Positions 1-5,248 of a stretch of 5,367 nt of DNA are shown piece by piece. The notes under the pieces were generated by a model. That model did no database searches and had not been told where the DNA came from. It saw nothing but the letters and a program-made list of their open reading frames with translations. The DNA comes from an uncultured Ruminococcus sp. Lineage in GTDB: Bacteria; Bacillota; Clostridia; Oscillospirales; Acutalibacteraceae. Position numbers and translations under genes: made by a program. Position 1 is the first letter of the stretch. Each line of letters starts with the position of its first letter. The stretch spans positions 1 to 5,367 of the forward strand of contig CACXDE010000329.1 of the NCBI GenBank assembly GCA_902766305.1, read 5' to 3'.

Positions 1-540
1 ACAGGCTTTGACGGTTATCCCAAGATCAGCAGCTATTTCCTCATAGCGTTTTCCGTCAACATAAAGAGACAGCACATTCCGCTCTAATTCCGACAGAAGC
101 TCACGTATAGTACGGAATATCTCTTTTGTTCTTTCAACGCTGTCAACCGCATGCTCAGGTTCAGTATCCGGTGCGGATAAAACATCCACCTGCTCACTAA
201 GCGGCAGCGCCTCATTATTGATCGAATTGAAATTGCTGTTTGCCTTGCGAACGGCAGACACCAGCCTGTTCCTGATACATACAGCAGCGTAGGTACGGAA
301 TGAAGCTGTGCCGCTTATATCATAGCCGCTCACTGCGTTGTCAAGACCAATAAGTCCCTCCTGGAGAAGATCATCATATTCGATTGATTTTCCGCAAAAT
401 GACGACGCCTGTTTTTTTATCAGAAAGATATACCTCATTGACAGAGCTGTAAAAGCATCCTGAACCCCGTTCTTATATAGTATCACCAATTCATCATCAG
501 AAATAAGCTTATATTTTTCGGGGATCTCAAAGCTAAGCAT
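1..540 (-). CDS. SigH-like sigma-70 family RNA polymerase sigma factor (C-terminus cut off by window edge)
   Basis: This gene encodes a sigma factor that would direct RNA polymerase to a subset of promoters. The reading frame is open from ATG at 540 to position 1, giving 180 codons without a stop. Region 2 is clear: DDLLQEGLIGL at residues 56-66 (core-binding and -10 recognition helices), then SFRTYAAVCIRNRL at 80-93. Region 4 begins at about residue 147 with LLSELERNVLSLYVDGKRY, followed by the helix-turn-helix start EEIAADLGITVKA. From memory this resembles Bacillus SigH (about 218 aa, with LLSDLERKVLVLYLDG in region 4) better than ECF sigmas, so roughly 30-40 residues are probably missing. 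The start is supported by AGAGGTG at 547-553, 6 nt upstream, and by the consensus-like promoter at 572-600. SigH governs the transition state, sporulation and competence in Bacillus; whether this is the orthologue or a SigH-type paralogue cannot be settled here. It has no evident functional link to ilvN. Confidence 0.88.
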   Translation of the reverse strand, partial: MLSFEIPEKYKLISDDELVILYKNGVQDAFTALSMRYIFLIKKQASSFCGKSIEYDDLLQEGLIGLDNAVSGYDISGTASFRTYAAVCIRNRLVSAVRKANSNFNSINNEALPLSEQVDVLSAPDTEPEHAVDSVERTKEIFRTIRELLSELERNVLSLYVDGKRYEEIAADLGITVKAC

Positions 541-571
541 CAGAACACCTCTTATCAGTCTGTACTTATAC

Positions 572-600
572 ATAATACACTTTTTTTAATAAATAGTCAA
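572..600 (-). promoter_or_regulatory. Candidate SigA-type promoter for the SigH-like gene
   Basis: On the minus strand TTGACT (595-600) is followed after exactly 17 bp by TATTAT (572-577). This is close to the vegetative consensus. It predicts a transcription start near 565, a leader of about 25 nt, and the ribosome binding site AGAGGTG at 547-553. The spacer is A-rich. The -35 box overlaps the 8-bp palindrome TCAATTGA (597-604). A separate promoter means the sigma-factor gene need not be cotranscribed with ilvBN. This is inferred from sequence only. Confidence 0.65.
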
Positions 601-622
601 TTGATTTTTTGCAGCATTTTAA

Positions 623-647
623 CATAATACCAAATTTTGGAATAATG
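623..647. promoter_or_regulatory. Imperfect 25-bp palindrome upstream of the sigma-factor promoter (possible operator)
   Basis: The stretch centred on position 635 is symmetric. Arms 623-634 and 636-647 match at 10 of 12 positions, with mismatches only at 626/644 and 629/641, and the inner core is CCAAA-T-TTTGG. It ends 23 bp upstream of the -35 box of the sigma-factor promoter, a position suited to an activator or an upstream repressor site. A second inverted repeat, CAGCATT at 612-618 with AATGCTG at 644-650, is centred at 631 and partly overlaps it. No specific regulator is recognised, and AT-rich DNA yields such dyads by chance. Confidence 0.35.
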
Positions 648-706
648 CTGTAAAATCTATCTGTTCATTTAGTAACAATCACTATCAGCGGACGGCACTT
701 TTTTCA

Positions 707-743
707 AAAGAGCTGCAAATGCTCATTACATTCACAGCTCTTT
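707..743 (-). terminator. Probable transcription terminator of the ilvB-ilvN unit
   Basis: Minus-strand RNA can fold arms 729-743 and 707-721 into a 15-bp stem with a 7-nt loop (UAAUGAG), starting 32 nt after the ilvN stop. The outer nine pairs are AAAGAGCUG with CAGCUCUUU, followed by two G-U wobbles and four more Watson-Crick pairs. On the plus strand the two wobbles become A-C mismatches, so the fold favours minus-strand RNA, in agreement with gene direction. The U-tract is short (four U, three of them in the stem) and is followed by G and six A, so termination may be incomplete. An RNA-stabilising 3' hairpin is the alternative. Confidence 0.6.
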
Positions 744-775
744 GTAAATCTGAAATGCTGATAAAATCAGTGTTT

Positions 776-1294
776 TTAGTTTGAAGGCAGTACATTAAGG
801 CAGCGGTCGCCGTTTTCAAGGGCAGCGATACCTGTTCTTGCCATTTCCATAATACCGAATGCTCTCAGCTCGCCTACAAGGGTATCTATATCGCCCGGTG
901 AACCGCTGGCACGGAAAGTCATGGAATGCTCCCCTAAATTTACCAGAGAAGCATGATACTTAGAAGTTACAGCTAAAATATCATTGCTGCTTTCGTTGTC
1001 CGTATTTACCTTGACAAGTATAAGCTCGCTTGCAACGGAGCTGTCATAGGGCAGAGCTTCAACATTCTTTACATCAACGATTTTCATCATCTGATTTATA
1101 AACTGTTCTACCTGATCATCGTCGCCGCTGAGACGTATTGTCATTCTTGAATAGCCTTCAACTGCGGCTGGACTTACGGTAAGGCTGTCTATATTGAAGC
1201 CTCTTCTTGATATAAGGCTTGTTACCCTGAGAAGTACACCGGGATGGTTGTGTACAAATAATCCTATTATCTGTTTGTTTTCCACTTCTATCAC
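776..1294 (-). CDS. ilvN: Acetolactate (acetohydroxyacid) synthase small, regulatory subunit
   Basis: This is the regulatory subunit of acetohydroxyacid synthase (also called ilvH). It activates the IlvB catalytic subunit and confers valine feedback inhibition in valine, leucine and isoleucine synthesis, in the cytoplasm. At 172 aa it matches the long IlvH-type subunit (about 160-175 aa), not the short E. coli IlvN. The N-terminal ACT domain spans about residues 8-80. HNHPGVLLRV and RRGFNIDSLTV align with the effector site of E. coli IlvH, so N16, G19 and N34 correspond to its N11, G14 and N29. The C-terminal IlvN domain, about residues 87-165, includes ELILVKV and RTGIAALE. The annotated GTG start forms a GTGA overlap with the ilvB stop, pointing to translational coupling. 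A second in-frame GTG at codon 4 (1283-1285) is an equally plausible start and would shorten the protein by three residues. The gene is intact and ends in TAA. Confidence 0.95.
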   Translation of the reverse strand: MIEVENKQIIGLFVHNHPGVLLRVTSLISRRGFNIDSLTVSPAAVEGYSRMTIRLSGDDDQVEQFINQMMKIVDVKNVEALPYDSSVASELILVKVNTDNESSNDILAVTSKYHASLVNLGEHSMTFRASGSPGDIDTLVGELRAFGIMEMARTGIAALENGDRCLNVLPSN

Positions 1295-1307
1295 TCCATT
1301 TCCGTAA
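1283..1307 (-). promoter_or_regulatory. ilvB/ilvN overlap and ribosome binding zone with two possible ilvN starts
   Basis: The minus strand reads ACGGAAATGGAGTGATAGAAGTG through the end of ilvB. The GTG at 1294-1292 overlaps the ilvB TGA and is preceded only by a weak CGGA, 6 nt away. The in-frame GTG at 1285-1283 lies 8 nt after GGAG, a better Shine-Dalgarno arrangement, and does not overlap ilvB. Either start leaves the ACT domain intact. Ribosomes ending ilvB would be well placed to reinitiate at either codon. Confidence 0.5.
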
Positions 1308-2964
1308 TAAGATCATCCACTGTTTTTCCGGGGGGAATCATCGGAAGGACATTTTCATCCGGAGATATGCGGCAGTCTATAAGCACCGGCTTATTGTCAG
1401 AAAAAGCCTGTGCAAGAACGCTTTCTGCGTCATCGTCGTTATGAATCCTCATTCCCTTTACGCCGAAGGCCTCAGCAACCTTAACGAAGTCAGTCTTTCT
1501 GTGCGGATCAGTCTGTGAGAATCTTCTGCCGTAAAACAGCTTCTGCCACTGTCTTACCATACCGAGAACAGTATTGTTGAGTACGATTATTTTGACATTA
1601 AGACCATACGAACATACTGTAGCAAGCTCGTTAAGGTTCATATGGAAGCTGCCGTCGCCTGTGAAAAGTACAACTCTTCTTTCAGGATGGGCAACAGCAG
1701 AACCAATAGCCGCACCCATGCCGTAGCCCATTGTACCAAGTCCGCCGGAGGTACACCATGTTCTCGGCTTTTCAAAGCGGTATTTCTGTGATACCCACAT
1801 CTGGTGCTGTCCAACGTCTGTTACAATGATATCGCTGTCGTCAGTCAATGCTCTTACGGCTTCGATAATATGATAGGGGTGCGCATACTGATCTGTAACA
1901 GGTGTCTCCTTTACCTGACCCTGCTTGCCCCATTCGCTGAGTTCAGATATCCACTGAGGACGTTCTGTTTTTTCAACGGTGTCTGTAAGAACTCTGAGTG
2001 TATCCTTGAGATCCCCTAAAAGACAGCAGTCTATCTTTACATTTTTATTTATTTCAGCCTTATCTATATCAAGCTGGATTATACGTGCATCCTTGCCGAA
2101 TTTTTCTCTGTCGCCGGCAACTCTGTCCGAAAATCTTGCGCCGACAGTAAGTATCAGGTCACAGTTATCAGTAGCCTTTCCTGTTTCATAGCCGCCGTGC
2201 ATACCTATTGTACCGATGTACAGTCTGTGTGACTGCGGGAAACCGCCAAGACCCATAACTGAGCTTGCAACAGGGCAGTCAAGCTTTTCAGCAAGCTTTA
2301 TAAGCTCTTCTTCAGCGTCAGCGCTTACAACTCCTCCGCCCATATATATCATAGGACGCTCAGCGGCGCTGATAAGCTCTGAAGCGTAGAGGAAATCATT
2401 CTTATGAGAGATAAGCGGATTTTCTGTTTTCTCAGGGACAACAGGCTCATATTCACAAACTGCGCCTGTAACATCCTTTGGAATGTCGATAAGTACAGGA
2501 CCCTTTCTGCCGCTCATAGCTATCTTGAATGCTTTTCTGATAACATTTGCAAGATCCTTTACATCCTTTACGATAAAGTTATGCTTTGTAACCGGCATCG
2601 ATATACCGCAAATGTCCACTTCCTGGAAGCTGTCTCTTGCAAGCAGATCATTTGTGACATTGCCTGTTATAGCCACCATTGGTATAGAATCCATATACGC
2701 TGTAGCTATTCCCGTAACAAGATTAGTAGCGCCGGGACCTGACGTAGCAATAACAACGCCGCATTTGCCTGTAGTCCTTGCATATCCGTCAGCGGCATGG
2801 GCAGCGCCCTGTTCATGTGCAGACAGTATATGTGTTATTTTGTCGCTGTACTTGTAGAGTGCATCGTATATATTAAGAACAGCACCGCCCGGATAACCGA
2901 AAACGGTATCCACGCCCTGTTCCAAAAGGCACTCTGCTATGATCTCTGAACCATTGAGTTTCAT
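1291..2964 (-). CDS. ilvB: Acetolactate (acetohydroxyacid) synthase large, catalytic subunit
   Basis: IlvB is a ThDP-, Mg2+- and FAD-dependent enzyme. It condenses two pyruvates to 2-acetolactate, or pyruvate with 2-ketobutyrate to 2-aceto-2-hydroxybutyrate, the first common step to branched-chain amino acids. Its 557 aa fit the family. The N-terminal ThDP domain (about 1-165) carries VFGYPGGAVLNIYDAL and the catalytic glutamate E51 in AHEQGAAHAADGYAR. The central domain (about 190-325) contains GARFSDRVAG at 275-284, matching the FAD-contacting RFDDR region of biosynthetic AHAS; this and the adjacent ilvN argue against catabolic AlsS. The C-terminal domain holds the ThDP/Mg signature GDGSF (436-440) through LNN (462-464), then LGMVRQWQ with W473, equivalent to Arabidopsis W574. 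The ATG start follows AGGAGGG (2971-2977) by 6 nt. The gene lies 50 bp after the cyclophilin gene, has no evident promoter in that gap, and overlaps ilvN by 4 nt. Confidence 0.97.
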   Translation of the reverse strand: MKLNGSEIIAECLLEQGVDTVFGYPGGAVLNIYDALYKYSDKITHILSAHEQGAAHAADGYARTTGKCGVVIATSGPGATNLVTGIATAYMDSIPMVAITGNVTNDLLARDSFQEVDICGISMPVTKHNFIVKDVKDLANVIRKAFKIAMSGRKGPVLIDIPKDVTGAVCEYEPVVPEKTENPLISHKNDFLYASELISAAERPMIYMGGGVVSADAEEELIKLAEKLDCPVASSVMGLGGFPQSHRLYIGTIGMHGGYETGKATDNCDLILTVGARFSDRVAGDREKFGKDARIIQLDIDKAEINKNVKIDCCLLGDLKDTLRVLTDTVEKTERPQWISELSEWGKQGQVKETPVTDQYAHPYHIIEAVRALTDDSDIIVTDVGQHQMWVSQKYRFEKPRTWCTSGGLGTMGYGMGAAIGSAVAHPERRVVLFTGDGSFHMNLNELATVCSYGLNVKIIVLNNTVLGMVRQWQKLFYGRRFSQTDPHRKTDFVKVAEAFGVKGMRIHNDDDAESVLAQAFSDNKPVLIDCRISPDENVLPMIPPGKTVDDLITEME

Positions 2965-2982
2965 TTTTTACCCTCCTGTTTT

Positions 2983-3001
2983 AAAAATGCCGGTACGGCA
3001 T
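2983..3001 (-). terminator. Small terminator-like hairpin between the cyclophilin gene and ilvB
   Basis: On the minus strand ATGCCG-TAC-CGGCAT (2987-3001) forms a 6-bp stem with a 3-nt loop and runs straight into five T residues (2987-2983). The ilvB ribosome binding site begins 5 nt later. The shape is that of a short intrinsic terminator or attenuator. No room remains between it and ilvB for a promoter, so it more likely lowers read-through or marks a processing site than acts as a complete stop. The preceding gene ends with three consecutive in-frame TAA codons. Confidence 0.45.
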
Positions 3002-3014
3002 AATTTATTTATTA

Positions 3015-3803
3015 TTACTTGATCTTTATATATTCTATTACCGGCTGCTTATCTTTTTCTATAGTACCATTGTTGTCAACAGGCTTTGCGTCAGCAGCGA
3101 TTTTGTCAACAACTTCCATACCGGATGTGACGTGACCAAAAGCAGCATAATTTTCGTCAAGTGAAGCTGTGTGATCGTCCGTTTGTACAATAAAGAACTG
3201 GGAGCTTGCGCTGTCCATATCGTAGCTGTTTCTTGCCATGGAGATAACGCCTCTTTTGTGAGAAATAGGATTGGTTACACCGTTTTGTGCAAACTCGCCC
3301 TTTATTGTATGTTCAGCGCCGCCTGTACCGTCGCCTTTAGGGTCGCCGCCCTGTATCATGAAGCCTTCCATTATCCTGTGGAACGTCAGACCGTCATAAA
3401 AGCCGGACTGTGCCAGGGTTACAAAGTTTTTAACGGTAATAGGCGCATTTTTCTGATCCAGTTCAACGGTGATCTTTCCGTAATCCTTCACGCTGATCTC
3501 AGCAGTATACGTCTTGCTTTCATCCAGCTCTACAAAAGATATATCTTCTGTTGATGAGGCGGCAGAGTAATCTGCATTGTCGTGAGAAATTTCTGTAGCC
3601 GAACTGATTCCGTTATCACTCTGCTGTGTGCTCTGATCGTTCGGTACGCCGACAACGAATATCAGCACAATCAATGCAACGACAATAGCAACCAGAAGAC
3701 ATATCATTATTATTGACTTGGTGTTTTCCTTTTTCTGCTGTTCAAGTATCTTCTGTGGGTCTTTTTTTACCGGTTTGCTCCCTTTTTTCTTTTTTTGTGC
3801 CAT
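3015..3803 (-). CDS. Membrane-anchored cyclophilin-type peptidyl-prolyl cis-trans isomerase
   Basis: This enzyme would catalyse proline cis-trans isomerisation and is probably an extracytoplasmic folding factor. The 262-aa protein has a lysine-rich cytoplasmic N-terminus (residues 1-29), one hydrophobic segment at about 31-53, a polar Ser/Asp/Gln-rich linker (about 54-95), and a C-terminal cyclophilin domain (about 97-262). C35 lies inside the membrane segment in IIMIC, which does not fit a lipobox, so a signal anchor is more likely than a lipoprotein. Cyclophilin hallmarks are FHRIMEGFMIQGGD (141-154) with catalytic-type R143, F148, M149 and Q151, then GTGG, and SQFF with Q202 and F204. S214 stands where human CypA has W121, the cyclosporin-contacting residue, as in many bacterial cyclophilins. 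AAGGGAG at 3812-3818 lies 8 nt before the ATG. The gene has its own candidate promoter and precedes ilvB by 50 bp, probably in one transcript; no biochemical link to AHAS is known to me. Confidence 0.94.
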   Translation of the reverse strand: MAQKKKKGSKPVKKDPQKILEQQKKENTKSIIMICLLVAIVVALIVLIFVVGVPNDQSTQQSDNGISSATEISHDNADYSAASSTEDISFVELDESKTYTAEISVKDYGKITVELDQKNAPITVKNFVTLAQSGFYDGLTFHRIMEGFMIQGGDPKGDGTGGAEHTIKGEFAQNGVTNPISHKRGVISMARNSYDMDSASSQFFIVQTDDHTASLDENYAAFGHVTSGMEVVDKIAADAKPVDNNGTIEKDKQPVIEYIKIK

Positions 3804-3905
3804 TTACTAAACTCCCTTCACCGACCATAAGCACAGTATGATCTTAATTGAAAAACTATTTCGGCATATCAAACATAGATTATATAAAATCGACGTTTTC
3901 ATAAC

Positions 3906-3934
3906 ATTATACTACATTTTTTATAGTTCATCAA
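3906..3934 (-). promoter_or_regulatory. Candidate SigA-type promoter for the cyclophilin gene (and probably ilvBN)
   Basis: On the minus strand TTGATG (3929-3934) is separated by exactly 17 bp from a perfect TATAAT (3906-3911). The predicted start is near 3899, giving a leader of about 95 nt before the ATG at 3803. A second TATAAT occurs downstream at 3879-3884 but lacks a good -35 box. The leader is too short for a T-box, and no strong structure was seen in it. Since ilvB has no clear promoter of its own, this is the best candidate for driving the cyclophilin-ilvB-ilvN unit. Confidence 0.65.
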
Positions 3935-3954
3935 GACTATTAGTGTATTCTTCC

Positions 3955-3985
3955 AAAAAAATTAGTATCTTTTCCATGCAAAAGA
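3955..3985 (-). terminator. Weak terminator-like element after pheA
   Basis: Starting 5 nt after the pheA stop, the minus strand can pair TCTTTT with AAAAGA (arms at 3980-3985 and 3968-3973) around a 6-nt loop. After a further 6 nt comes a run of seven T (3961-3955). The stem is nearly all A-T and is separated from the U-tract, so it is a poor intrinsic terminator. It is recorded because it is the only candidate stop for pheA before the next promoter; read-through from pheA into the cyclophilin gene is quite possible. Confidence 0.25.
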
Positions 3986-3989
3986 ACGG

Positions 3990-5138
3990 TCATCCGGCAT
4001 TTCCCTGAAATTCCTTATAGTTTCCGAGGAAGGAAAAGTCTACAAGCTCTTCTGACAATGCGCCGATAAGTCTGAGAACATCATCGTCAGCAGTTGTACC
4101 CGTGAAATCAAGATAGAAGGTATATTCAAAAGATCTGCTGTATCTGGGACGTGATTCTATTTTAGTCAGGTTAAGACCGTGGGCTGAGAAGCGGCACAGG
4201 GTATTGTAAAGCGATCCCGTAACATGAGGGAGAGCGAAGCTGAGACTGATCTTATCAGCACCGGGTTCAATGAATAGCTTTTTAGATATAACGATAAATC
4301 TTGTGGTGTTATAAGGATTGTTCTGGAAACCACGTTTGATTATCTCCAGTCCGTACTTTTCCGCTGCCTGCTGAGAGCATATTGCAGCGCTGGTGTGACT
4401 GCCGCTTTCGGAAACCAATTTTGCCGCCTGTGCGGTGCTAATAAAGGGTACAGTTTCAACCCGGGAATTTGCACCAAGAAAATCCGAACACTGCATAAGA
4501 GCCTGTTCATGGGAATAGATTTTTGTGACATCGTTTAGCTTTGTTCCGGGTACGGCTGCAAGACAGTGGTCTATCTTAATATCCGCTGCCGCTGCAATGT
4601 ACAGGTTATAACCGAGCATAAGATCATATACTGCGGTAACAGACCCGGCGGAACTGTTTTCTATCGGTATAACTCCGAAATCAACTGAGGAGCTTTTTAC
4701 TGCCTCAAAAACATCTTTGAAGGGGGAGCAATATTTTGTTTCACAATTCGGGAAAACACTTTTTGCCGCTATGCTTGCGTATGAACCAGGCACGCCGAAG
4801 CATGCTATCCTTATCTTATCGCTGTCATAGGGGACAGACTTTTCGGCAGATCTTATTATGTTTTTGATATTGCTTCCGCTGCCGAGCATATCATGCTGCA
4901 ATGCGCGGCTAAGCTCCATTATTGATGAATACAAAAGCCTTGCGCTTTTACCGTATTCTCCGGCTTTGCCTTCCACGCTTTCGAGTACCTTCTCTTCACG
5001 TGCAGCGTTGAAAACATCCATTCCATTTTCTATTTTATATTCTGCTACTTTTTTTGAACAGTCCATTCTTCTTGCAAAAAGCTCCACAAGCTCATTATCT
5101 ATACTGTCAATCTCTTTCCTTATCTCACTGATATCCAT
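3990..5138 (-). CDS. pheA: Bifunctional chorismate mutase / prephenate dehydratase (P-protein)
   Basis: PheA converts chorismate to prephenate and then to phenylpyruvate, the precursor of phenylalanine. The 382-aa protein (E. coli PheA: 386) has three parts. An AroQ-type chorismate mutase occupies about residues 1-85; by alignment with E. coli, R7, R23/R24, K35, R47, E48, S77 and Q81 match the active-site residues, with N44 replacing D48. The prephenate dehydratase domain, about 108-285, contains IPIENSSAGSV (157-167) and the catalytic TRF motif (279-281) within NNPYNTTRFIVI. The C-terminal ACT domain, about 296-375, has ESRP (328-331) as in phenylalanine-sensing enzymes, while the GALV motif reads GSLY (308-311). 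Feedback inhibition by phenylalanine is therefore likely but not proven. The ATG follows AGGAGGA (5146-5152) by 7 nt. A near-consensus promoter lies upstream, the leader is about 64 nt, and no attenuator or T-box is apparent. Confidence 0.96.
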   Translation of the reverse strand: MDISEIRKEIDSIDNELVELFARRMDCSKKVAEYKIENGMDVFNAAREEKVLESVEGKAGEYGKSARLLYSSIMELSRALQHDMLGSGSNIKNIIRSAEKSVPYDSDKIRIACFGVPGSYASIAAKSVFPNCETKYCSPFKDVFEAVKSSSVDFGVIPIENSSAGSVTAVYDLMLGYNLYIAAAADIKIDHCLAAVPGTKLNDVTKIYSHEQALMQCSDFLGANSRVETVPFISTAQAAKLVSESGSHTSAAICSQQAAEKYGLEIIKRGFQNNPYNTTRFIVISKKLFIEPGADKISLSFALPHVTGSLYNTLCRFSAHGLNLTKIESRPRYSRSFEYTFYLDFTGTTADDDVLRLIGALSEELVDFSFLGNYKEFQGNAG

Positions 5139-5208
5139 TTTATCATCCTCCTGATATTAAACAGTCCTTACCTACATATTATATACTTACAAATTCCTGA
5201 CAAAGAAG

Positions 5209-5237
5209 ATTATATCACAAATCATGCGCTATTTCAA
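5209..5237 (-). promoter_or_regulatory. Strong candidate SigA-type promoter for pheA
   Basis: On the minus strand TTGAAA (5232-5237) is followed after exactly 17 bp by a perfect TATAAT (5209-5214), which is preceded by TGA, giving an extended -10 (TGATATAAT). The predicted start is near 5202, about 64 nt before the pheA ATG. A second, weaker combination lies just downstream (TTGTCA at 5198-5203, 16 bp, TAATAT at 5176-5181). The upstream edge of the promoter is only 11 bp from the heptanucleotide array starting at 5249. Confidence 0.72.
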
Positions 5238-5248
5238 TGTTTAGAATT

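Noticed and set aside
1804..2857. Several plus-strand open frames of 70-124 codons inside ilvB
   Set aside because: They lie antisense to a fully conserved gene, have no ribosome binding sites or recognisable domains, and overlap one another. They are shadows of ilvB.
3075..3112. Two TTGACA words near the 3' end of the cyclophilin gene as -35 boxes for ilvB
   Set aside because: They come from Val-Asp codons, and no acceptable -10 box lies 16-18 bp downstream of either.
3171..3554. A plus-strand open frame of 127 codons inside the cyclophilin gene
   Set aside because: It is antisense to the conserved cyclophilin domain and has low-complexity composition with no recognisable motif.
3788..3797. 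A-AAA-AAG slippery heptamer at codons 3-5 of the cyclophilin gene
   Set aside because: The heptamer is in the dnaX-type phase, but it arises from a lysine-rich N-terminus. The -1 frame stops after about 16 codons, and I see no stimulatory hairpin or upstream Shine-Dalgarno beyond the gene's own.
3879..3884. Second TATAAT in the cyclophilin leader as a separate promoter
   Set aside because: The hexamer 17 bp upstream is ATGTTA, a poor -35, and the better promoter lies just upstream.
4340..5154. Open frames overlapping pheA (63 codons on minus, 98 codons on plus)
   Set aside because: Both overlap conserved PheA domains in other frames and show no independent coding evidence. The plus frame is Ser/Leu-rich, typical of an antisense shadow.
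5172..5180. ATG-TAG minimal open frame in the pheA leader
   Set aside because: It has no Shine-Dalgarno sequence and encodes a single residue, so it is most simply chance.
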